64,000 nucleotides of DNA from Schizochytrium sp. TIO01 (Eukaryota > Sar > Bigyra > Thraustochytrida > Thraustochytriidae), in contig SMSO01000014.1 of the NCBI GenBank assembly GCA_004764695.1, positions 2,927,148-2,991,147 on the forward strand, read 5' to 3'. The notes beneath the pieces were generated by a model that did not search any database, was not told the origin of the DNA, and worked only from the letters and a program-made list of their open reading frames with translations. Both the position numbers and the translations under genes were made by a program. Position 1 is the stretch's first letter, and every line of letters starts with the position of its first letter. Shown one piece after another: positions 1 to 9,700 of the stretch.

Positions 1-1600
1 CTCTCTCTCATAAAGTGTTTAACTATTAGTAGCTACCTACGCCAAACTATGGCAGCACGGGCCTGCAGAAGTCTCCAATGCCACAGGTTGTAGCACCGCG
101 GGCCGGAAGACTCCCTTGCCGGGGCTCTCTCCTGGGCCCTTCCTGTTGCATCCTCGGCTCCGTCGAGACTGTCAGCTGGCTTCCATGAGAGCTGCTGCCT
201 CAGCGTGTGATTTCTTGGACTAGCGCTGCCTATTTGTGAGTTGGTCTGATGAACGTTTTTGGTAAACTATGAGAACAGCTTTCAAGGTTGTAGCACCATG
301 ACCGACATTTCTTCCAAGTGAATCTCAGCGAGCGATTTTCAGAAAATTGAAAATTTAAAATAAAATTAAGTTAAGTTAAGTTAATTAAAAGTTAAATTTA
401 GAGGGCAACAGCGAAATCATTTACTTTGGGGAGAACACTTTTACTTTTACTTTTACTTTTACTTGAAAAGAAAGTTGACTAAATTACAAAAACTATAAAA
501 CTTGGCGGCAAAAGTTTTTCTGTTTGCGTTTCTAATTTTTATTTTTGTTTTTCATTACATTTAGTTTTAAGAAAATGCCGTAAGTAGGTGAACAAAGCAA
601 ATGAAATGATAAAGAAGTTAGCAGAAAGAGAGGACTGACTGACGGAGCGGTCGATTGATTGCCTCTGCTGAGTTTACTTTGGAAAGTACGCGTATGCCAT
701 GAGCGGGATCCCAGTCTGCCATCTCCTGCAGGGAGAAGGCACGCAGAGGTGCGGAGGTGAGCTAACAGCACGCTCCTGCTATATATGGAGTTAGTTCCCC
801 GCGCCTCTTTGCTTTTCTTCTGGGCGAGAAGCGATTGCCAATATGCCAAAAGTTTGCGCACTATAATTTATTTGTTGGATGAGAAGAAAGGGATATGCGA
901 AAGGACCGTGTTTATACGTCTAACACTACTTACACGGAGAGAGGAGGCAATAACTCCGCAAACGAACTTCGCAAAGCTCCTTTGCAGCAATCACCTCAGA
1001 GTTTTCGAATCCTGCTACCTCATTTTAAAAAGAAGAAAAGAAACGACTTAAAAATTGCAGGATCATGATGTGATGCTATGATATTTTATTTACATAATTA
1101 ATTAATTTAATTAATTAAGTTCAAAAGAAGCTCTGAATGATAGGAGGAAATTGAAACCTTTTGTCTTTTCTTTCTAAAAAAAGATCGAATTCGCTCAGAG
1201 TCGGAAGAAGGGAAACTAAAGGAAGCCTAGCAAAGCAGCACAAAGAAAAAAGTGGAAGTTATCATGCAATGCCATTCTTCTGTGGCATATACTACTTTTC
1301 AAACTGCTGCAACGTGCAGCACTGTTGCTGCCATGACTTATTGTGATCGTGATTCTATTTTAGTTACTTTTGCATGAAGAAATAAATATCAATGATTTTC
1401 CTTTTTTATTCTTAAATTTAAAAGAATAAAATAAAAATGATTCTGTTGATATCCTGGTAAAATTTGCAAAGAAGAAGAAGAAGAAGAAGAATCCCTCCAC
1501 CATTCTGCCTTAAGACCTGCAGCAAACCCCAAACGCGGAGTAACCTTACTCCTTTCCCTTCCTAGCCCGCCCGCTCGCTCCTTACCTCCTTTCACAGCAC
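1..1600. other. Upstream intergenic region, no supported gene
   Basis: No open frame here looks like a real protein; the short ones have low-complexity composition. The stretch holds an A/T-rich segment at about 340-420, a (CTTTTA)4 tandem repeat near 437-464, two copies of a 12-nt motif (GGTTGTAGCACC near 85 and 285), and a (GAA)n run at about 1468-1491 just before the dehydrogenase start. The last part (about 1550-1600) is C-rich and probably belongs to the promoter or 5' UTR of the dehydrogenase gene. Confidence 0.5.
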
Positions 1601-1601
1601 C

Positions 1602-3116
1602 ATGCAGGCTTCCAGCAAGGTCCTTGGCGGCCGCAACAACCTTGGCGCCGCCAAGCGCTACCTCTCCTCTGGTCTCGGCCAGCGCCTCATCAAGCTCCGC
1701 GAGCAGGCTTACGTGAACGGCGAGTGGGTTTCTGGCAAGTCCACCTTCGACCTTCGCGACCCTGGTTCCGGTGAGCTCATCAGCCAGGTTCCTGACCTCG
1801 ACGGATCCGATGTGACTCGTGCCATCGAGGCTGCCCACGAGGCCTTTCCCAAGTGGCGCAACACTCTTGCCAAGGAGCGCAGCGACATCCTCCGCCGCAT
1901 GTACGAGCTCCACCTCGAGCACATCGACGACCTCACCGAGATCCTCTGCATGGAGAGCGGTAAGGCCCCTGCTGATGCTCGCGGAGAGATCATGTACGGT
2001 GCTAGCTTCCTCGAATGGTTTTCTGAGGAGTGCCGTCGCCAGTACGGTGAGACCATCCCTGACGCCGTTCCCGGTCGCCGTATCTTGACCTACCGTGAGC
2101 CCGTCGGTGTCTGCGGTCTCATCACCCCGTGGAACTTCCCCAACGCCATGCTCACGCGTAAGATTGGACCCGCACTTGCCGCTGGATGCACTGTGGTATG
2201 CAAGCCTGCATCCGAGACCCCCCTTAGTGCCTTCGCCATCGCCGAGATCGCTGCCGAGGCTGGTGTGCCTGCCGGTGTCGTGAACATCGTGACCTCGTCC
2301 AAGTCTTCCGAGGTCGGCAAGATTCTCTCCAGCGATCCCCGTGTCCGCAAGCTGTCCTTCACTGGATCTACTCGCGTTGGCAAGCTCTTGTATGCCCAGT
2401 GTGCCGAGACTGTCAAGAAGGTCAGCCTCGAGCTCGGCGGCAACGCCCCGTTCATTGTCTTCGATGACGCCGACCTTGACCTTGCCCTTGAGCAGTTCAT
2501 GGTTGCCAAGTGGCGCTCCAACTCCCAGGCCTGCGTCGCTGCCAACTTCATCTACGTGCAGAGCGGTGTCTACGACAAGTTCGCCAAGATGGTTTCTGAG
2601 CGCGTGAGCAAGATGAAGCTCGGCCACTACACTGAGAACAGTGACTTCGGCCCCGTCATCAACAAGCCCGCTCTCCAGAAGATGCAGGACCTTGTCAAGG
2701 ATGCCAGCGACAAGGGTGCTAAGGTTCTCGTTGGTGGCAACGCTGTCGACCGCCCTGGATTTTACTTTGAGCCCACCGTTGTCGGAGACGTCACTGACGA
2801 GATGCGCCTTGGCCAGGAGGAGACTTTCGGTCCCATCGCCCCGCTCCTCAAGTTCGAGACTGAGGAGGAGGTCGTCAAGCGTGCCAACCTCAGCCGCGCT
2901 GGTCTTGCCGCCTACTTCTTCACCAACGACATGAAGCGCGCCTTCCGCGTCTCCAAGGAGCTCGAGAACGGTATGGTTGGTGTCAACACCGGCCTCGTCT
3001 CCAACACTGCTGCTCCCTTCGGTGGTGTCAAGGAGTCTGGCCTCGGCCGCGAGGGCTCTAAGTACGGCCTCGATGACTACACTGAGATCAAGTACATTGC
3101 CATGCAGGTCGAGTAA
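1602..3116 (+). CDS. Succinate-semialdehyde dehydrogenase, probably mitochondrial
   Basis: An aldehyde dehydrogenase of 504 residues, the usual length for the SSADH/GabD group, which oxidises succinate semialdehyde to succinate with NAD(P)+ (last step of the GABA shunt). Residues 1-35 are rich in Arg, Lys, Ser and Ala with almost no acidic residues, as expected for a mitochondrial targeting peptide. Visible motifs are ITPWNFP (174-180), the cofactor-binding KPASETP (201-207), FTGSTRVGK (253-261), the general-base Glu277 in LELGGNAP, and the catalytic Cys311. Arg305 matches the conserved substrate-binding Arg before the cysteine. The C-terminal APFGGVKESGLGREGSKYG block is typical of SSADH. 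The catalytic loop reads SQACVAANF instead of the common GQTCVCANR, so the second cysteine of the family is Ala313. Codons end mostly in G or C, unlike the neighbouring genes, which suggests high expression. It is one intact exon starting at ATG. Closely related semialdehyde dehydrogenases cannot be excluded. Confidence 0.93.
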   Translation: MQASSKVLGGRNNLGAAKRYLSSGLGQRLIKLREQAYVNGEWVSGKSTFDLRDPGSGELISQVPDLDGSDVTRAIEAAHEAFPKWRNTLAKERSDILRRMYELHLEHIDDLTEILCMESGKAPADARGEIMYGASFLEWFSEECRRQYGETIPDAVPGRRILTYREPVGVCGLITPWNFPNAMLTRKIGPALAAGCTVVCKPASETPLSAFAIAEIAAEAGVPAGVVNIVTSSKSSEVGKILSSDPRVRKLSFTGSTRVGKLLYAQCAETVKKVSLELGGNAPFIVFDDADLDLALEQFMVAKWRSNSQACVAANFIYVQSGVYDKFAKMVSERVSKMKLGHYTENSDFGPVINKPALQKMQDLVKDASDKGAKVLVGGNAVDRPGFYFEPTVVGDVTDEMRLGQEETFGPIAPLLKFETEEEVVKRANLSRAGLAAYFFTNDMKRAFRVSKELENGMVGVNTGLVSNTAAPFGGVKESGLGREGSKYGLDDYTEIKYIAMQVE

Positions 3117-3648
3117 ATGGACTCGGTAGTACCAGCCTTTCCCACCGGAACAGACTGCCAATATTCTCCTTTCATTGCATCGCTCTCCTAATTGTTGTTG
3201 TACCCAGAACGGTGAGCTGCTGAAATGTTGATCTAGCGTTCCATCTTTCGTTCCAATCACTTAACTTTCTTTCTTTAGGTCCCCATCTCGTACTCCCCAT
3301 CCCGCCACCCTCATTTAATTTCCATCCTGGAAACCTGAATTATCATCACACTACTACTACTATGCTTTTAAAACACTACAGAAAACCTTTATAAAACTTT
3401 TCTTATGACTTTTTTTTTTGGATAGTTCTGTCTGACTTACGTCCACGCACATGTACCGTACTTCTCTGGTCCAGAATTGATATATAAACCAAATGGACTA
3501 CTTATGCACACTCAAGTATTTGAAAAGCTGGGACATTTTTTTAATTTTTTACATAGGTATATAGCTCGCAGATTGAAGTGCTGTTGCACTTTGCTGAACA
3601 AAGATTGTTGAGAAAGATTGCTGGTATTATGTTGAAAGAACAACCTAC
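3117..3648. other. Convergent 3' intergenic region
   Basis: This lies between the stop of the dehydrogenase (+) and the stop of the vWA gene (-), so it holds both 3' UTRs. I see only A/T-rich sequence with T runs near 3410 and 3535 and no open frame worth calling. Confidence 0.5.
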
Positions 3649-5476
3649 TTACTCAAGCTTGTCAACAATAGACCATTCTGTGGTGACGGATTGACAATCT
3701 GAAGCTGCTGGAGCGAGGCGTAGGCTAGGAAGGATCTGCAAAAGAGCATCTGACGGAATAGAGTCAACATTAGTCAAAACCTGATCAACTAATGCCATCT
3801 CGATTTCTGTCAAGAGCACGGGGCCATCCATGCACATAACAGGCAATGACGCAGTTTCGCATGACTTGCGAGGCTCGGAGCAAATGTGATTGCTCTGAAC
3901 CTCTGCTGCCAGGGCAGCGAGCAGTGCGTTGACCTTAGAAAGGTCGGGCCGCGTTGGGTGAAAGCGAAATTGCTTACACCTCTCACTCAGACCAAGCGAA
4001 TTCATGCTCTTCATCATCTGGCCCTTGTCATCAGGCGCAAGAAAAGAGACAAAGAAGCACGATGCGCGAGGATTTACCTCCTCAAGATACCTCTTGAAGA
4101 GTGGTGCGAACATGTTGTGCGAGGACCCAGTTCCCCACTCGCCTGAGCACCCTGTATTCTCTTCCTCATCTGTCACAACAATGAACAAGTCAACCTTGGT
4201 TCTGTGATGCAGAAACGGAAGCAGAGCTGCTGCTGGCGCGGTGGCACCAGATGCTCTCATCTCTGTCGTAACACGCAGAACATCGGCCACAGTTCGCGGC
4301 TGAACTGTCGGAAGAAGCTGGCTATGGTTGAAGAAGGAGAGGTGTCCGCTGAGAGCTGAGCAAACAATGGACCCGATGATTGTCGCAGAGTTAACCGCGA
4401 TTTGCATAGAAGAAGACGCGTCACCAAACACCGCTACGTTAGCATTGGTAGGGATAGCGACCTTCTTTAGCAGGTCATCAGCAATGGTTTGCAGACGGGG
4501 CAGAAATGAGACAGTCCCTGATTTGGAGCGGTGCTTCCGAAAGAATAGCAGTCGCTCCATGACCTTGCCGAAACTATCACGGTTCTTTCCAACCTTGTCC
4601 ACAAGGGTCTCACCATTAAGCATGCGCTGGTCAACGATATCCTCAAGACCGACAAAGTCGAGTTCTTCATAGAACCAGATAACATCAACCAAAGGCATCA
4701 CCCGAGCAAAAGGCTTCACGAACCGCGACTGAGAGCCTTGCCCCGCCCGAGACATTGCTACGCACGTATGAATAGCAAGTGGCAAGCTGTGGGTGCGTAG
4801 CAAGCACTTTAACGAGCCGTTCAGGGTCTCCCTGGTGCTTCAACTCATACACCAACGAACCTTCGGGCGCTGGTTTCCCGAAGCAGGTATGAAGGAAGTA
4901 ATCAAGCTGAAAGTCTTCAGGCTTGAGGTGTGCAAGGTCAGCTAGTTGCCTCCAGGGTTCAAGACCAAAGTTGAGAAGAAAGAACTCCAGGCGCTCCTTC
5001 TCAATCGTGCCTACCCACTTGCGCACGCGCTTCATCAGCGACCTGGTAGCAGATCCTCCAGGAGTCGCCTGAGCAGGGATGCGGATATCCTCCAGCGAGC
5101 TCTGGACCTTGTGAAGCTTGGCACGTTTGCTCTTGTTCGTGACTAGATCTAGCTTACGACTGATCTGAGCTAGCTGTCGGTCTGCATCAAGCATACGAAC
5201 GAGCGCGAGAACTTCAACCACCTTCATCTTCACCATGATGGTATCTGTCACGTCCCTGCGGCCGACACGCCAGCATAAAGCTGCTGCACGCACGAGGGTA
5301 CTAGACGGAAGCTCAACGCCATTTTTAATCAGGCGCAAGACCTCCGAGGCGTAACCGCTCGCATCAGCCTGCTGAGCATCAACGTGGTCGTTGAAGGTAG
5401 AGGTTGAACTCTGCAGAACACTTGTGCAGTTTGGGCGAGAAAGAAGAATCATCTCTTCGAAAGTACGGGTTGTCAT
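3649..5476 (-). CDS. von Willebrand factor A-domain protein, frame interrupted
   Basis: Two overlapping minus-strand frames read as one protein. The N-terminal part (ATG near 5476 to 4685, about 263 residues) is mostly helical and ends near a CYSYVR motif. The C-terminal part (about 4803 to 3649) carries a vWA domain with a complete metal-binding MIDAS motif, D-x-S-x-S, in VFGDASSSM (Asp128, Ser130 and Ser132 of that frame). It also has a conserved Thr in SGATAPAAAL and an acidic VTDEEEN strand end. Helical sequence before a MIDAS-type vWA domain recalls Ro60/TROVE-type RNA-binding proteins and protist vWA proteins of unknown role; I cannot assign a substrate. The frame moves by +1 between the halves. 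Deleting one G in the G-rich run at 4741-4748, or splicing a 37-nt GT-AG segment (4765-4729), would each restore reading. A non-ATG extension (GTG near 5512) exists, but ATG is preferred. Confidence 0.72.
4685..4803 (-). other. Frame junction in the vWA gene
   Basis: Both coding frames are open across this interval. The upstream frame stays family-like to about CYSYVR and the downstream frame becomes family-like from about FVKPFARVMPLVDVIWFYEE. A 37-nt stretch from GTGCGT (4765) to CTCTCAG (4729) has GT-AG ends and the right length (1 mod 3) to join them. The run GGGCGGGG on the minus strand is an equally good place for a one-base sequencing error. The sequence alone does not decide between these. 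Confidence 0.55.
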
Positions 5477-6745
5477 TTTCTTGAGGCGGATACGAAATGC
5501 CCTGCGACGCACTAGCAGCCTGAGCTCGGTGCGACCGAATGCCTCTGCTCAGGCGCAACCACGCAGACGATGCAGTTGCAGTTCTCGACGCCTTTTCTAG
5601 CTGAAGCTAAGTTTTCTCGTCTTCAGAGTTCGGGTTTTGCTGCAAAGCGTTGTGATCTGCCCGGTTGTTCTCCAGAGAATTTATTGCTCTGATTTTAATC
5701 GTTTCGCTCTCATATTCTCTCAATGATCCGATCCTTTTCCAATCCCTTTCCAATCCCTTTCCAATCCCTCCCCTCAGAGTTCCTAGAGATCCGAACTTGT
5801 TCCGCACATAACACTTTGGGAATTGGACGGGAGCGCTATGTCCCCTACATGGGGAAATGCTCTTAGTATTTCACATAGAGGTACTCTTATGCTTAGTTTT
5901 ACTATTGCACTATTTACGATTGGAAGACGAGCTTGATAGCAGATGTAAAGGTGCTGAGCGCCGCTCTCAATAAGCGATTCGGACCAGTCTAACTGGCTCG
6001 AGCTAATTATGATTCAGGAAATAAAACACTCGAGGGTTCGCAACTTTATGTACAAGAAAAAAACTGGTACTTCCTGCAAGGCTTGAGAGCGTAAGAATGG
6101 TATCTGCAGATCGTTCACGGATCGTTCAATTTACGCCGTTATTTGCTAGCGCATTTAAAGCTTCTCCTATTCATTAGCACACTGAAAGCATCAGGTGGAC
6201 AGAATGTGCACATGAAGGACCCGAAGGATAATTTCCATTTAAAAAAAAAAAAAACAGTTTCTCTGAATGCATTCCTTATCAGTTTAAGAAGTAGGCCTTG
6301 GGAGGAAATAGATAAATATGAAGTTCATTGCATACAGAAAAGATAGATTGCCATGCCGCGCATCATTGTAAGATTAAAATTTGTACTCACTCAGTAACCC
6401 TGCATGACTGAGCTCCTGACCTCACCAAGCATGGAGCTTTTGCTCATCAAGATAATTTCACCAAAATCGATAGAACAGATGGTACATAAAGAGCATCGCC
6501 ACTTGTGTTCAGTGACCACAACACGTTTTGTTCAATTCTCTGCCATTGTAATATGCGCACCTTCAAGTTCTAATCATACAAAATAATCCTCATGTCAAGA
6601 CTATCGCAGGGGTTAGCCGAAACAGACAACCAATAAAACAAATGTATAAGTTGTATTCAATTAGAGGTGCTGCTACACTTTTAAATTAAAAGAAATATTT
6701 TAACCTTATGTAAGATCTCTTGACAAAGGGGCCCAAGCAACTTGC
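5477..6745. other. Intergenic region between vWA gene and HECT ligase gene
   Basis: This is the promoter side of the vWA gene and the 3' side of the HECT ligase gene. It has no supportable open frame. It contains a three-copy 11-bp tandem repeat (5736-5768), listed separately, and an A12 run near 6241. The part next to 6745 is A/T-rich, as expected for a 3' UTR. Confidence 0.5.
5736..5768. repeat. Three perfect copies of an 11-bp unit
   Basis: The unit TTTCCAATCCC is repeated exactly three times. It sits roughly 260-290 bp upstream of the predicted start of the minus-strand vWA gene. Whether it is a regulatory element or a chance minisatellite cannot be told from the sequence. Confidence 0.8.
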
Positions 6746-9700
6746 TCATGAACGTGCATCTTCATGGATACCACCTAGTTTAGCATCCTGAAACGCGCCA
6801 TTCTTGAAGGTTTCAAGCATATGCTGCCAGCTATCATAATCATTAGGTAGATACAGCGTTTTGGCACAGGTTGTGGCCTTCGGACGAAGATATGGCCGCA
6901 TTTGAATTGCTTGAGGCTGCTCAACAAGATGGTCAACGCACAAGTTTGGCATTTTGCTGTCTTCTACTTCAGCAGATGAGTTCTCGTCATCAACAGAGGA
7001 AGATGAATTACTTCGTGGTACACGCTCAATACTTTGACCAGCCTTAAATCCACGGCGAGTATCCATGTCCACAGATGAGTCAAAAGTCAAGGTCCACGTT
7101 TCAGGATCCCATTCGGATACCTTTCCACGAACTTTTGCTGTTCGAATGCTATCCCCTGGTTTGAACCAGCTAGCTCGTTTTTCCACAGAGCTAGCAAGAT
7201 TGTCGCTAGAGTGAAAAGAGCTTGCATAACGACCATCCGAGGTGCAAATCAAAGTTAGAGCACGGGGAGAATACCACCATTCTGCAACGCGAATTCTACC
7301 ATCAACATTTGTAACAAATGAAACCTCGCCTGGACGAAGTGGGCCATCACTTGCATCATCGTAGTTACGATAGTCAGATGACAAAGTGACACTATCTCCA
7401 ACCTCAAAGCTCCGGTCACGTTCATTCTGTAGTCGCACAACAACAGCAGGAATGCACTCCATCAATGGAGGATAGACCTTGATTTGTGGAAGACCTGACA
7501 AGGGCACACGAGGCTGGGCGGTAACAAAGCTAAGAAATTGTGCACGCTCATTCATACTCATTTCCTTCAAGCACCGTACAAGCATCTTGATAGCTGGTGA
7601 GTGCTCTGTATAACCCTGCATAGGGACGATGCAACCGAGCAAAGGATCTTCCTCCTTCCAGAGGATTTCTTCTTTTCCACAAAGCATACGACGCAGTTCT
7701 GAGTGAGAAAAGTCAAATATAAGGGCATCACGTCCTGTTGTGCCCAAGACATCTCGAAGGCCTTCGCAGAACGCGTCTGCTTGCTGCGCTACACCGTTCC
7801 CAAGCCACCAAGTGAGTACAAGCTCAAGGAACTCACCAACGTTAGCGCGGGTGACTCGCCGCGTCGAACCACCAGGTAAAAGCTCAGCAGCAACCGCAAT
7901 CTCTGCGCGGCGTTTCTCAATACGCTCCGCACGAGCAAGCCCAATCTGAACACGAGTCTTTTGAGATGCTTTGATGGCTTTCCACCTTTGAAGCTTTGCG
8001 TGGCCCGCATTTGCAAGTGCTGCATCAATATCAGCCTGACTCTTGCCGAGCCTACTTGCATTTTCAGCATAGGCCAGCAATTCATTTGGGGACGAACCCT
8101 TAGAAGGTACAGCAAGGGCCTCAAACTCTGCTGCAAGATTGCGCCCACTTGAAGAGGAATCCCCGTCACTACGAGATGAAGTCTCCTGAGATGTAGACGA
8201 AGAGTAGCCGCCACGAGCGCCGGTCTTCTTTGGCGAGGGGCTGTCCTTCGATGCAAAACCGGCACGCTCAAGAACAGCCAGGCGTTGAGCAGGGTCAACA
8301 AAGTATAATTCAACCACATTTAGAAGTTCGCCAATTGCATCCATATCCCCAGCCTCATAAAGCGTGTACAAACGATGTACAAGCCCCCCAGAACCTTGGG
8401 TAGACAAATCGCCTGCACTGCTATCATCACCTAAGCCCGATCCACCTTCAAGTAAAGAGATTGCAGACACAGGCAAAAGTGCATCTTGCATGCCACGTTG
8501 TCTTTGTTGGATGAGCATAAAGAACTCTGGTGAAAGAGGCAAAGGCACATTCATACCATCCAATAAAGCCTTAGCCATAATACGGCCCAGGAAGCGGAAT
8601 CGGCGTAAGACACGAGCATTCTGCGTCTGAGCACTTCGCAAAACCTCCTCAGCAGAGTCTCGATTAGATTCAATGTCTTCGTCAAATTTAATTGTAGCCT
8701 CGTCTTCCTTTCCTTCACTCAATACAACCTTGGCAGCAAGGCCTAGGGCCAAGCTACCCTTGCGATCGTCATCTCCGTCAGAAGCAGGAGATGCATCAAC
8801 AATTCCAACAGCACCAGCAGCACCACTTTGATCTTGTGTGACCCCCTTGCGGGCTCTCGCGCTAGAATTGGTCATAACAGACAAAGGTCTTAGAGACCGC
8901 GGAGTCCCGCCATGGCCGTCCACAGAACCCATGGGCAACAAAGGCTGTGGAAAAAGCCCAGCAGGAGCGAGCAAATGCAATTCCGCAGCATCTTCATCCT
9001 CGGCTTCATCACCAGTGTCATCTTCACCATCTGTATTTCCATTGTCACTGATATCCTGATTGGCTTGACCTGTCTTATTAGAGGCACCACTGGAGGTAGA
9101 AGCAACAGGCTTATCAGATCCAGCAGGGTTTGCCCATAATGGGATCTGTTGGTTTTCATCAACAAGCTGAAGACGTTCTGAGACACTTGAGTAGAAATCG
9201 ACAGTGACACCCTCTCCGGCGCCTGTCTCGTCAAGGAACTGCACTACAAGCTCTGACCGCTGATGCATGTGTTGCTTCATGAGCAATTCAGCATCGCGTA
9301 AAAGTTCTGCGCGGTTTACCTTTACGAGATCTTGGTGCAATTGACCAATGCAGTGTTCTTGTTCAATTGCACGAATCTCGTCCTCAAGGCGGTCACTAAG
9401 TTCCTGAAGTTGCTCAAAGCGGACCATGTCAGGAACACCCTTGAACATGGCCGACATTTCTAAGGTCACATGCGCAAGTTGCTTCTTTTTGGCATTGTAA
9501 CCAGTAATCTCATCTTGCAACCAAGCTACAGCACGCGACACACCCAGTGCGGTGGTACGAAAATGCAATTCTCGAACCTTCCGGCGAAACAGGAACGAGA
9601 ATTCGCGTGGCATGAGTGCGACCCAGCGGGGGAAGCAGCGAGTAGCAATTGCAAGAGGATCAGAAAGCTGATCAAGCAAAAGGTCAGAAAGTGGATCACT

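Noticed and set aside
1389-3260. A 623-codon open frame antisense to the dehydrogenase
   Set aside because: It mirrors the G/C-ending codons of the real gene, has a low-complexity Leu/Gly/Val/Asp composition, and the sense frame matches a known family throughout.
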